This document shows positions 51,670 to 59,673 of a stretch of 64,000 nt of DNA, piece by piece; positions within the stretch are counted from its first letter, which is position 1, and the number at the start of each line of letters is the position of its first letter. Source of the stretch: Frigoribacterium sp. PhB24 (GTDB lineage Bacteria; Actinomycetota; Actinomycetes; Actinomycetales; Microbacteriaceae); NCBI RefSeq assembly GCF_003755185.1, contig NZ_RKIC01000011.1, positions 345,018 through 409,017 of the forward strand, read 5' to 3'. A model generated the notes under the pieces. That model ran no database searches. It was not told where the DNA came from and saw nothing but the letters and a program-made list of their open reading frames with translations. Position numbers and translations under genes: made by a program.

Positions 51670-52764
51670 ATGTCGAGACTCCGGGTGGTCCTCGCGCCCG
51701 ATTCGTTCAAGGGAAGCCTCGGCGCGTCACAGGTGACGGCCGCCCTCGCCGCGGGGTGGTCACGGTCACGACCCGACGACGAGATCGTCGCGGTGCCGCT
51801 CGCCGACGGCGGGGAAGGCACCCTCGACGCGTTCGAGCGGGCCGTTCCCGGGAGCATCCGCCACGAGGTCGTCGTCGAGGGCCCCGACGGTCGTCCGGTC
51901 GCAGCTCCCTGGCTCGCGCTGCCCGACGGCACGGCCGTCGTCGAACTGGCCTCGTCCTGCGGTCTCGGCCTCCTGGGGACACCTGCGCCGCACGACGCGC
52001 ACACCCGCGGCCTGGGTGGCGTCATCCGTGCCGCCGTCGACTCCGGTGCCGTGCGGCTGCTCGTCGGCCTCGGGGGCAGCGGATCGACGGACGGGGGAGC
52101 GGGAGCCTTGACGGCTCTCGGCGCCCACATCGTCGACTCCCTCGGTGAGCCCGTGGTCGCCGGCAACCACGGGCTCACCGCGGCCGCCCGGGTCGATCTC
52201 TCGGGCCTGATCGCCCTGCCGGCCGGCGGGGTCACGCTGTTGGTCGACGTCGACAGTCCCCTGCTCGGGCCGGCGGGAGCCGCTGCGGTCTTCGGCCCGC
52301 AGAAGGGCGCCTCGCCGGACGACGTCCTCGCGCTCGAACGAGGTCTCGCGTGCTTCGCGAGCCTCGTGGACGTCGATCCCGCGACCCCGGGCGCGGGGGC
52401 CGCGGGCGGAGCGGGGTTCGGTCTGCTCGCCTGGGGTGCCCGGCTCGAGCCCGGGGCCGTCGCCGTCGCCGAGGCCGTCCGCCTGTCGGGGGCCCTCAGC
52501 GACGCCGATGTCGTCGTCACCGGAGAAGGACGCTTCGACGGTCAGACCGAGGCGGGCAAGACCGTGTCGGTCGTCCGGCGCATGGCCGACCGGGTCGGAG
52601 TCCCGGTCGTGCTCGTCGCCGGTGTCGTCGAGGCCCCCACCGACGGCTTCACCGACGTCGTGTCGACCACGCGTCTGGCGGGCGACGTCCTCGAGTCGAC
52701 GACCCGCGCCTCCTACTGGCTGGGCGAGGCTGCCGCGCTCGTGGCCGGGCGGTGGGCGCGATGA
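51670..52764 (+). CDS. Glycerate 2-kinase (GarK/GlxK family)
   Basis: 364-residue kinase of the type-2 glycerate kinase family, phosphorylating glycerate with ATP (usually to 2-phosphoglycerate). Family motifs: VVLAPDSFKGSLGASQVTAALAAGW at the N-terminus, PLADGGEGTLDA, VGLGGSGSTDGGAGAL, PQKGASPDDV, GAAGGAGFGL and VVTGEGRFDGQTEAGKT near the C-terminus. The ATG is used; no strong ribosome binding site is seen. Its TGA overlaps the ATG of the nitrilase-family gene. The last codons (STTRASYW) contain an exact copy of the dispersed 13-mer. Confidence 0.93.
   Translation: MSRLRVVLAPDSFKGSLGASQVTAALAAGWSRSRPDDEIVAVPLADGGEGTLDAFERAVPGSIRHEVVVEGPDGRPVAAPWLALPDGTAVVELASSCGLGLLGTPAPHDAHTRGLGGVIRAAVDSGAVRLLVGLGGSGSTDGGAGALTALGAHIVDSLGEPVVAGNHGLTAAARVDLSGLIALPAGGVTLLVDVDSPLLGPAGAAAVFGPQKGASPDDVLALERGLACFASLVDVDPATPGAGAAGGAGFGLLAWGARLEPGAVAVAEAVRLSGALSDADVVVTGEGRFDGQTEAGKTVSVVRRMADRVGVPVVLVAGVVEAPTDGFTDVVSTTRLAGDVLESTTRASYWLGEAAALVAGRWAR
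52701..52713 (+). repeat. Exact copy 5 of dispersed 13-mer GACCCGCGCCTCC
   Basis: In the last 22 codons of the glycerate kinase gene, translated as TRAS. Confidence 0.7.
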
Positions 52765-53627
52765 GCGCCGGCAGCACCGTCGACCTCGTCGTGGCGGTGG
52801 TCCAGACCGCGCCAGGTGACGACCCCGTCCGCAACCGGCACACGATCACGGACCTCGCCGAGGAAGCAGCCCGCCGAGGCGCGAGGGTCGCCGTCTTCCC
52901 CGAGTACTCGTCGTTCTTCGCGGCGGAGCTGGGGCCCGCGTACCTCGAGGCCGCCGAACCGACGGACGGTCCCTTCGTGCGCCATCTGGGAGCACTGGCC
53001 GATCGTCTCGGTCTCGTGATCGTCGCAGGCCTGGTCGCCGTCTCGCCCGATCCGGCGCGGTTCGAGAACCTGCTCGTGGCGGTGGCGCCCGGCCGGGGTG
53101 TCGTCGCCACCTACTCGAAGCAGCACCTCTACGACGCGTTCGGCGGGCAGGAGTCCCGGTGGATCGTGCCGGGCCCACTGGCCGTCGCCGCGACCTTCGA
53201 GCTCGACGGGCTCGTCTTCGGTCTGCAGACCTGCTACGACCTGAGGTTCCCCGAGGTCACGCGGACCCTAGTCGACGCCGGGACCGACGTCGTCCTCATG
53301 CCTGCCGAGTGGGTGCGTGGTCCGCTCAAGCAGCACCATTGGACCACCCTGCTGACGGCTCGAGCGCTCGAGAACACGGTGTACGTCGCCGCGGCGGACC
53401 ATGCGCCGCCCGTCGGTGTGGGCTGCAGCACGATCATCGATCCGACGGGTGTGGCCCTCGCGTCGGTCGGCGACGAGGTGGACGTCATGGCGCTCGGCAG
53501 GGTCTCGTCCGACCGCATCGCGTCCGTCCGTCGGACGAACCCGTCGCTGGCCCTCCGCCGGTACGACGTGGTCCCGCGCCGCCCCCGCGGTGGTCCGTCC
53601 GCGGCGGCCGGCTCAGACCGAGAGTGA
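52761..53627 (+). CDS. Nitrilase-superfamily carbon-nitrogen hydrolase (amidase)
   Basis: 288 residues. The nitrilase catalytic triad is visible: Glu in VAVFPEYSSFF, Lys in YSKQHLYDAFG and Cys in GLQTCYDLRFPEV; the second structural Glu is in the PEV segment. The overall form resembles the Nit/omega-amidase branch that hydrolyses small amides such as deaminated glutathione or alpha-ketoglutaramate, but the substrate cannot be fixed from sequence. Cytoplasmic. The ATG overlaps the glycerate kinase stop (ATGA), indicating coupled translation, and the end overlaps the convergent aminotransferase gene by 15 bp. Confidence 0.9.
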   Translation: MSAGSTVDLVVAVVQTAPGDDPVRNRHTITDLAEEAARRGARVAVFPEYSSFFAAELGPAYLEAAEPTDGPFVRHLGALADRLGLVIVAGLVAVSPDPARFENLLVAVAPGRGVVATYSKQHLYDAFGGQESRWIVPGPLAVAATFELDGLVFGLQTCYDLRFPEVTRTLVDAGTDVVLMPAEWVRGPLKQHHWTTLLTARALENTVYVAAADHAPPVGVGCSTIIDPTGVALASVGDEVDVMALGRVSSDRIASVRRTNPSLALRRYDVVPRRPRGGPSAAAGSDRE

Positions 53628-54812
53628 CGCGAGCTGGGCCGAGGCGCGCTCGAGCACCTCGATGCGTTTGCAGAAGGCGAAACGGACGAGCGAGGACTGC
53701 TCGGCGGCGAACCCCGGGTGGCAGAAGGCGCTGATCGGCACCCCGACGACACCGGCGAGCCCGGGAAGGCGTCGGCACAGGTCGGCTGCGTCGTCGAAAC
53801 CCAGCGGGGCGGCGTCGGCGACCACGAAGTACGAACCGTGGCTCGCGCGCACCGCGAAGCCGGCACGACGCAACCCCTCGGACAGTACGTCACGCTTGTG
53901 GGCCAGAGAGCGGGCCAGGCCGTCGAAGTACGAGTCCGGCAGGCCCAGCCCGACGGCCATCGCCGGCTGGAAGACCGAGCCGTTCACGAACGTCAGGTAC
54001 TGCTTGACGGCGACGACGCGGTCGACGAGATCCGCCGGACCGGTCAACCAGCCGATCTTCCACCCCGTCGTGTTGAAGGTCTTGCCGCCCGACGAGACGC
54101 TGATCGTGCGAGCGGCGGCACCCGGCAGGGTCGCGAACGGCACATGGTCCGCTCCGTCGAAGAGCAGGTGCTCGTAGACCTCGTCGGTGACGACGAGCGC
54201 ATCGTGCTCGACGGCGAGCTCGAGCAGGAGGCGCTTGGTCGCGTCGTCGAGGACGCTACCCGTGGGATTGTGCGGGTCGTTCAGCACGACGAGCCGGGTA
54301 CGCGGCCCGAAGGCGCGGCGCAACTCGTCCGGGTCGACCGTCGAGTCGGGACCCCGTAGCGGGACGGTGACGTGGACGCCGCCCGCGAGCCCGATCACGG
54401 CGCCGTACGCGTCGTAGAACGGCTCGAGCGTCACCACCTCGTCACCCCGGTCGACGAAGGCCAGGATGGTCGCCGCGAGCGCCTCGGTCGCGCCCGCCGT
54501 CACGAGCACCTCACGCCGTGGGTCGAGGTCGATGCCGTAGAACCGCCGTTGATGCGCGGCGACGGCCTCGAGCAGGACCGGCATGCCCCGACCCGGCGGG
54601 TACTGGTTGAGACCCGAGCGCATCGCCTCGTGCGCGGCGTCGAGGACCTCGACGGGGCCGTCCTCGTCGGGGAAGCCCTGGCCGAGGTTGATGCTGTCGG
54701 TCGCGGTGGCGAGGGCCGACATCTCGGCGAAGATCGTCGGGGCGAGGCGGCCCTCGGCGTCGAGGAGCATGGCGCCGCTCGCCGCGCGCTGCCAGGGTGC
54801 TGGAGGAGTCAT
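53613..54812 (-). CDS. PLP-dependent class I/II aminotransferase (kynurenine/methionine aminotransferase-like)
   Basis: 399 residues, fold type I. Motifs: SINLGQGFPDEDGPVEVLDAA at the substrate site, YPPGRGMPVLLEAVA, VLNDPHNPTGSVLDD (PLP-binding Asn), VVTDEVYEHLLFDG and the Schiff-base lysine in SVSSGGKTFNTTGWKIGW. The invariant Arg for the substrate carboxylate is in LVRFAFCK. The form matches the YbdL/KAT and Rv0858c-like group; in mycobacteria that group is called DapC, but here a separate DapC lies at 11616, so methionine or aromatic transamination is the better guess. It is convergent with the nitrilase-family gene and divergent from the HtrA-like gene. Confidence 0.88.
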   Translation of the reverse strand: MTPPAPWQRAASGAMLLDAEGRLAPTIFAEMSALATATDSINLGQGFPDEDGPVEVLDAAHEAMRSGLNQYPPGRGMPVLLEAVAAHQRRFYGIDLDPRREVLVTAGATEALAATILAFVDRGDEVVTLEPFYDAYGAVIGLAGGVHVTVPLRGPDSTVDPDELRRAFGPRTRLVVLNDPHNPTGSVLDDATKRLLLELAVEHDALVVTDEVYEHLLFDGADHVPFATLPGAAARTISVSSGGKTFNTTGWKIGWLTGPADLVDRVVAVKQYLTFVNGSVFQPAMAVGLGLPDSYFDGLARSLAHKRDVLSEGLRRAGFAVRASHGSYFVVADAAPLGFDDAADLCRRLPGLAGVVGVPISAFCHPGFAAEQSSLVRFAFCKRIEVLERASAQLASLSV

Positions 54813-54904
54813 GATCCCGTCACCGTATCTCCGTCGGACCCGCGCCGGGGCGGTCGCGTCCAGACGGCGCATAAGGTGAGTGCAGTCCGCTCACAGGCTC
54901 GCCG

Positions 54905-54951
54905 TATGATCCGCCCAGCTTGGGCGACCAGGCTGTCAGGGCTTGGAAGGA
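54905..54951 (+). promoter_or_regulatory. -10 box and ribosome binding site of the HtrA-like gene
   Basis: TATGAT (54905-54910) is a good -10, with a poor -35. The leader ends with AAGGAG (54947-54952), 4 nt before the ATG at 54957. Confidence 0.5.
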
Positions 54952-54956
54952 GCACC

Positions 54957-56729
54957 ATGACCGACACCCCCCGCCACGACGGCACCGACGACGGCGCCCC
55001 GCGCACGCCCGACGGTACGGCCGACGGCACCCCGCGCACGCCCGACGGCACGGCCGACGGCACTCAGGGCGGCCCGGGCGACGACCGGGGCGCGCACGAC
55101 GGGGTCCGGCCCACGCCGTCGTACCCGGCCGATCAGGGCGTCACCTACGGTGCACCACCATTGCCCGGCAGCACCCCGCAGGCCGGGGCGTTCGGGTCGG
55201 GTTCCGACGAACAGGGTCCCGACCGGACGCAGCCGTACCCCGGTTCGTACCAGCAGCCCTCGACGTACCAGCAGCCAGGCGCCTACCCGCAGCCGGGTTC
55301 GTACCAGCAGCCGCCGTCGTACCAGCAGCAGGGCTCGTACCAGCAACCCGGCTCGTACCAGCAACCCGGCTCGTACCAGCAGCCGTCCTCGTATCAGCAG
55401 CCCGGTTCGTACCAGCAGCCGGGTTCGCAGCACCAAGCCGGGACCGATCCGTATCAGCAGCCGACGTCCGACCCCTCGGCTTTCGCCTACGACACGACGA
55501 ACTCGTACGCGTCGGCCGGGTGGCAGGCACCGCCACAGGCTCCCAAGAAGAACCGTCGGGGCGCCGGGTCCGTCGCCGCGGCCCTCCTGGTGGGGGTCCT
55601 CGTGGGCGGTGCCGCGGGCGGGGGAGTCGCCGCGGTGCTCTCCCGGGACTCCGGGGCCGGGGTCTCGGTGACCGGTCAGTCGCGCGACCTGACGGTCAAC
55701 GACTACGACGACGCGACGGTCGTCACGGCGGTGGCGGCGAAGGCGACCAAATCGGTCGTCACGATCAGCGTGTCGGCGGGCCAGTCCGGCGGCACCGGCT
55801 CGGGAGTCATCCTGAGCGACGACGGGTTCATCGTCACGAACACGCACGTCGTCACGCTCGACGGGGCGAGCGCGTCGGGGACGATCTCGGTCACCCTGAG
55901 CGACGGCAGCATCTTGCCGGCCGAGGTCGTGGGGCTCGACCCGACCGTCGACCTCGCGGTGTTGAAGGTCGATGCGACCGGGCTCACGCCCATCGACTTC
56001 GCCGACTCGTCGAAGCTGAACGTCGGCGACACGGCCGTGGCCATCGGAGCCCCGCTCGGGTTGTCGAACACGGTGACCGACGGCATCGTCTCGACCCTCA
56101 ACCGCAGCATCACCGTGCAGTCCTCGGCCGCGCCGAGCGACGGCAGTGACCAGGGCCAGCAGAACGACAACAACGGTCAGGGGCCCTTCTCGTTCAACAA
56201 CGGTGACGGCAGTTCACAGAACCAGGCCAGTTCGGTCATCTCGCTGCCGGTCATCCAGACCGACGCGTCGATCAACCCGGGCAACTCGGGTGGCGCGCTG
56301 CTCAACTCGCAGGGCGAGCTGATCGGCCTCAACGTCGCGATCGCGAGCTCCGGGGAGTCGTCCGGCAGCATCGGCGTCGGGTTCTCGGTGCCGTCGAACC
56401 TCGTGCAGCGCGTGGCCAAAGAGATCATGGCGAACGGGTCGGCCAGTCATGGCCTCCTCGGGGCCAGCGTCAACGACGCCACGAGCGATGCGGCCGCCAC
56501 CCGGGTCGGTGCCCTCATCGTGCAGCTCAGCCCTGGTGGTGCGGCCCAGAACGCCGGCTTGCGGCAGGGCGACGTCGTGACCGAGTTCAACGGCGTGCCG
56601 ATCAGCGACCGGACCGACCTCACCGCGCAGGTCAGGTTCCTCGCCGGTGGTGCGACGGCCGAACTCACCTACGTCCGCGACGGTAAGACCGACAAGGCGA
56701 ACGTCACCCTCGACACCCTGACCAGCTGA
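54957..56729 (+). CDS. HtrA/DegP-like membrane serine protease with repeat-rich N-terminus
   Basis: 590 residues. The cytoplasmic N-terminus (1-195) is disordered: two RTPDGTADGT-type repeats and then ten tandem YQQPGS hexapeptides. A basic stretch (KKNRRG) and a transmembrane helix (about 203-225) follow. The extracytoplasmic trypsin-like domain has catalytic His297 (TNTHVV), Asp332 (VDLAVLKV) and Ser444 (GNSGGALL), and ends with one PDZ domain (about 490-585, GGAAQNAGLRQGDVVTEFNG). An Asn/Gln/Gly-rich insert (about 390-425) lies between Asp and Ser. It has its own promoter and AAGGAG site. The role is probably envelope protein quality control, as for other HtrA proteins. Confidence 0.93.
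   Translation: MTDTPRHDGTDDGAPRTPDGTADGTPRTPDGTADGTQGGPGDDRGAHDGVRPTPSYPADQGVTYGAPPLPGSTPQAGAFGSGSDEQGPDRTQPYPGSYQQPSTYQQPGAYPQPGSYQQPPSYQQQGSYQQPGSYQQPGSYQQPSSYQQPGSYQQPGSQHQAGTDPYQQPTSDPSAFAYDTTNSYASAGWQAPPQAPKKNRRGAGSVAAALLVGVLVGGAAGGGVAAVLSRDSGAGVSVTGQSRDLTVNDYDDATVVTAVAAKATKSVVTISVSAGQSGGTGSGVILSDDGFIVTNTHVVTLDGASASGTISVTLSDGSILPAEVVGLDPTVDLAVLKVDATGLTPIDFADSSKLNVGDTAVAIGAPLGLSNTVTDGIVSTLNRSITVQSSAAPSDGSDQGQQNDNNGQGPFSFNNGDGSSQNQASSVISLPVIQTDASINPGNSGGALLNSQGELIGLNVAIASSGESSGSIGVGFSVPSNLVQRVAKEIMANGSASHGLLGASVNDATSDAAATRVGALIVQLSPGGAAQNAGLRQGDVVTEFNGVPISDRTDLTAQVRFLAGGATAELTYVRDGKTDKANVTLDTLTS
55248..55427 (+). repeat. Ten tandem 18-bp coding repeats (YQQPGS)
   Basis: Ten units of TACCAGCAGCCNGGNTCG-type sequence encode YQQPGS or close variants (YPQPGS, YQQPPS, YQQQGS, YQQPSS). 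Two adjacent units are identical, suggesting recent slippage. It lies in the cytoplasmic tail of the HtrA-like protein. Confidence 0.9.
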
Positions 56730-56753
56730 GGGTTCGCCTCGGCCGGTGCGGCG

Positions 56754-56785
56754 GGGGTCGGGACGCGACGGCGTCCCGACCCCCG
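56754..56785 (+). terminator. Terminator after the HtrA-like gene
   Basis: GGGGGTCGGGACG (56754-56766) pairs with CGTCCCGACCCCC (56773-56785). Confidence 0.85.
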
Positions 56786-56834
56786 TTCGCGTGTTGCTAA
56801 GCTCGCCACGATCCCTGCGGCCGTCCGCAGTCCC

Positions 56835-56847
56835 GACCCGCGCCTCC
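56835..56847 (+). repeat. Exact copy 6 of dispersed 13-mer GACCCGCGCCTCC
   Basis: Between the HtrA terminator and the first glycosyltransferase gene, 31 bp before its ATG. The match with copy 4 extends to GACCCGCGCCTCCCCGG. Confidence 0.7.
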
Positions 56848-56878
56848 CCGGCGCTCACGAGCCCGAGGAACGCGATCC

Positions 56879-57922
56879 ATGCAAGCAGGCGACGCCACCC
56901 GACCCGGGGTCTCGTACGTCATGCCCGTCCTCAACGAGGAGCACGAGATCCGGGCGGCGGTCGAGAGCCTGCTCGCACAGGACTACGAGGGCCCGTTCGA
57001 GGTGATCCTGGCGCTCGGTCCGAGCGTCGACCGCACGAACGAGGTCGTCGCCGAGATGGCTGCGGTCGATCCCCGGGTCCGCAGCATCCCCAACCCGGTG
57101 GGTTCGACCCCCGCGGGGCTCAACGTGGCCATCCGCGCCTCGATCCACCCGATCACGGTGCGCGTCGACGCCCACTCGGTGCTCCCGCGCGACTACACGC
57201 GCATCGCCGTCGAGACGCTCGAGCGCAGCGGTGCCGACAACGTGGGCGGCATCATGGCCGCCGTGGGGCGCACCCCCTTCGAGAAGGCCGTGGCGCGGGC
57301 CTACGGCAGCCGGGTCGGACTCGGGGGCACCCCCCACCACGTCGGCGGCGCCGAGGGCCCGACCGACACGGCTTACCTCGGTGTCTTCCTGCGGCACCGG
57401 CTGATCGAGGTCGGGCTCTTCGACGAGGGTGTCAAGCGCGGCCAGGACTGGGAACTCAACCGGCGGCTCCGAGCGACGGGTGGGACGGTCTGGTTCACTC
57501 CGCGGCTCGTGGTCACCTATCGGCCCCGCCCGAGCCTGCGCAAGCTGGCGCGTCAGTTCGTCGCCACCGGGCTGTGGCGCGGAGAACTGGCCCGACGGTT
57601 CCCGAAGGCGAACACGCTGAGGTACCTGGTCCCGCCCGCCATGGTGCTCGGGGTGGCTCTCGGCCTGGTCGTCGGCCTGGTCGGCGTGGTCGGTCTCGCG
57701 CTCGGCAGCCCACTCGGATGGGCGACGCTCGCCCTCGTCGTGCCCGGTGTCTACGTCGTCTTCGTCCTCGCGGCCGCGGTGCTCGCCGCCCGCGGCGACG
57801 ACCTCCGCACCCGTCTCTGGTTTCTCGTAGTCTTGCCTTCCATCCACTTCGGGTGGGGCGTCGGCTTCGTGCTCGGCTTCCTCGACCTCACGAAGAACAT
57901 CACCGCCCAGACCGGAAGGTAG
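56879..57922 (+). CDS. Family 2 glycosyltransferase with C-terminal membrane helices
   Basis: 347 residues. A GT-A domain (1-240) has the N-terminal strand SYVMPVLNEEHEIRAAVESLL, a DxD-like metal site in VRVDAHSVL, and VKRGQDWELNRRLRATGG, the ED/QxxRW-type region. Three or four helices follow (MVLGVALGLVVGLVGVVGLAL, TLALVVPGVYVVFVLAAAVLAA, LWFLVVLPSIHFGWGVGFVLGFL), so it acts at the inner face of the membrane. The form resembles succinoglycan-type GTs. GAGGAA lies 8 nt before the ATG. First gene of the glycopolymer locus; the CDP-alcohol enzyme starts 6 bp after its stop. Donor and acceptor are unknown. Confidence 0.88.
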   Translation: MQAGDATRPGVSYVMPVLNEEHEIRAAVESLLAQDYEGPFEVILALGPSVDRTNEVVAEMAAVDPRVRSIPNPVGSTPAGLNVAIRASIHPITVRVDAHSVLPRDYTRIAVETLERSGADNVGGIMAAVGRTPFEKAVARAYGSRVGLGGTPHHVGGAEGPTDTAYLGVFLRHRLIEVGLFDEGVKRGQDWELNRRLRATGGTVWFTPRLVVTYRPRPSLRKLARQFVATGLWRGELARRFPKANTLRYLVPPAMVLGVALGLVVGLVGVVGLALGSPLGWATLALVVPGVYVVFVLAAAVLAARGDDLRTRLWFLVVLPSIHFGWGVGFVLGFLDLTKNITAQTGR

Positions 57923-57928
57923 CCGCCG

Positions 57929-58735
57929 ATGACCGCGCTGCCCACCAGACCGAGCTCGATCGCCGAGTTGCGACGCGTCGCCCAGCCGCCCGAGGTGCGC
58001 AGCCGTGCGAACGCCGAGCACTGGACGGCGTCGCTGTACCTGCGCGACGTCTCGCCCTACCTGACCTGGTGGCTGCTCAAGACGAGCGTCTCGGCGAACG
58101 GTGTGACCGGGCTGATGATCCTCGTCGGCTGGTGCACGGCCCTGTCGCTGCTCGTGCCGGGCATCACCGGTGCCCTTCTCGCCCTCGTGCTGGGTCAGCT
58201 GCAGATGCTCGTCGACTGCTGCGACGGCGAGGTCGCGCGGTGGCGCGGCACCAGTTCGCCGGCCGGGGTCTTCCTCGACAAGGTCGGTCATTACTCGACC
58301 GAGGCCCTCATCCCGATCGTGCTGGGCATCCGTGCCGCCGGGTTCCCCTTCGAGACCCCGGACGACTTCCTCTGGACGACCGCGGGCTTCGCCCTGGCCC
58401 TCGTGATCGTGCTGAACAAGGCGCTCAACGACATGGTCCACGTCGCCCGCGCGAACGCGGGCCTCGACCGACTCGAAGACAAACGAGGAGGCGCGACGCA
58501 GCCGAGTGGGCGCCTCCTGTCCCGACTGCGCAGCGCCGCGCGGTTCGTGCCGTTCCACCGGCTCTACCACTCCGTCGAGCTGACCATGCTCGTCTTCGTC
58601 GCCGCCATCGTGGGTGTCGTCGTCGGCGGCGTCACCGCGGACCGCGTCCTGCTCGGCGCCCTGCTGCCCCTCTCGGTGCTGGCGCTGGTGGGTCACTTCG
58701 TGGCGATCATGGCCTCGAAGCGGGTGCGCTCCTGA
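57929..58735 (+). CDS. CDP-alcohol phosphatidyltransferase family protein with altered active site
   Basis: 268 residues, about six helices. The family motif D-x2-DG-x2-AR-x8-G-x3-D-x3-D is nearly complete: Asp96, Asp99, Gly100, Ala103, Arg104, Gly113 and Asp117, but the final Asp, usually the catalytic base, is His121 (FLDKVGH). It would transfer a phospho-alcohol group from a CDP-linked donor at the membrane; in this locus it could prime or link a wall polymer rather than make a phospholipid. The ATG follows the GT2 stop by 6 bp, and its TGA overlaps the next gene's CTG start. Codons 186-188 region carries a reverse copy of the CGCGCCTCC core. Confidence 0.85.
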   Translation: MTALPTRPSSIAELRRVAQPPEVRSRANAEHWTASLYLRDVSPYLTWWLLKTSVSANGVTGLMILVGWCTALSLLVPGITGALLALVLGQLQMLVDCCDGEVARWRGTSSPAGVFLDKVGHYSTEALIPIVLGIRAAGFPFETPDDFLWTTAGFALALVIVLNKALNDMVHVARANAGLDRLEDKRGGATQPSGRLLSRLRSAARFVPFHRLYHSVELTMLVFVAAIVGVVVGGVTADRVLLGALLPLSVLALVGHFVAIMASKRVRS

Positions 58736-59619
58736 ACGAGGTCGTTCCCCGGGTCGGAGTCGTCAGCCTGACCCAGGGGCGCCGTCCCGACGATCTGCGT
58801 CGAGGGTTGGCCTCGCTGCTGGCCCAGCGCGACGTCGAGCTGGACGTCGTCTGCGTCGTCAACGGTCGCGACGCGGAGACCGCGGCGGTCGAGGTGCCGA
58901 CCGCGGTCCGACTGCTCGAACTGCCCCAGAACGTGGGCATCCCCGCCGGTCGCAACCGGGGGGCCGAGGCGATCTCCGGCGACTGGATCTTCTTCCTCGA
59001 CGACGACGCCAGCCTGCCCTCCGAGAGGTTCCTCGCCGACGCCGTCGCGTTGATGCGCGCCCGACCCGAGATCGGACTCGTGCAGCCACGGGTCGTGGAC
59101 CCGGACGGTGCCGTCAACCCACGACGGTGGACGCCACGCCTGCGCAAGGGCGACCCGCGGCGGTCGAGCGACGTCTTCTCCGTCTGGGAGGGCGCGACCC
59201 TGTTGCCCCGCGACGTCTTCGACGCCTGCGCCGGCTGGGGTGAACCGTACTTCTACGCGCACGAGGGCATCGAGCTGGCGTGGCGTGTCTGGGCCCAGGG
59301 CAGGCGGGCCTGGTACGAGGGCTCGCTCGTGGCGAACCACCCGGCGATCGACCCGGCTCGGCACGCCGAGTACTACCGCCTCAACGCCCGCAACCGGGTC
59401 TGGTTGGCCAAGCGCAATCTGCCCTGGCCCCTCGTCCCGGTCTACGTCGCGTCCTGGACGGCCGTACAACTGCTGCGCTGGGCACGGACCCCGCAGCGGC
59501 TGCGGCCGTGGTTCGGGGGCTGGATCGAGGGGTGGCGAGAGGCGCCGGGCGGTCGTCGGTCCATCGGTTGGGTAACGGTCCTGCGCATGTCCAGGGCGGG
59601 CCGACCTCCGGTCCTCTAG
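58732..59619 (+). CDS. Family 2 glycosyltransferase, apparent CTG start
   Basis: 295 residues. GT-A motifs: VVPRVGVVSLTQGRRPDDLRR in the first strand, LPQNVGIPAGRNRGAEAI, the metal-binding FFLDDDAS, and EPYFYAHEGIELAWRVWAQGRRAWY. It resembles rhamnosyl/galactofuranosyl-type GT2 enzymes. No ATG, GTG or TTG is available before the conserved first strand (VGVVSL); the only fitting start is CTG 58732, whose CTGA overlaps the upstream TGA exactly like the ATGA/GTGA junctions elsewhere in the window. Co-translated with the CDP-alcohol enzyme; presumably acts on the same lipid-linked polymer. Confidence 0.8.
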   Translation: MNEVVPRVGVVSLTQGRRPDDLRRGLASLLAQRDVELDVVCVVNGRDAETAAVEVPTAVRLLELPQNVGIPAGRNRGAEAISGDWIFFLDDDASLPSERFLADAVALMRARPEIGLVQPRVVDPDGAVNPRRWTPRLRKGDPRRSSDVFSVWEGATLLPRDVFDACAGWGEPYFYAHEGIELAWRVWAQGRRAWYEGSLVANHPAIDPARHAEYYRLNARNRVWLAKRNLPWPLVPVYVASWTAVQLLRWARTPQRLRPWFGGWIEGWREAPGGRRSIGWVTVLRMSRAGRPPVL

Positions 59620-59673
59620 GCTTTCCGGGGTCCGGCGTCGATCGGGGCGACGGACACCACCCGAGGAGGGCAC

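Noticed and set aside
55248-55427. Regularly repeated units that could suggest a CRISPR-like array
   Set aside because: The units are contiguous 18-bp coding repeats in frame with the HtrA-like gene, with no spacers and no cas genes nearby.
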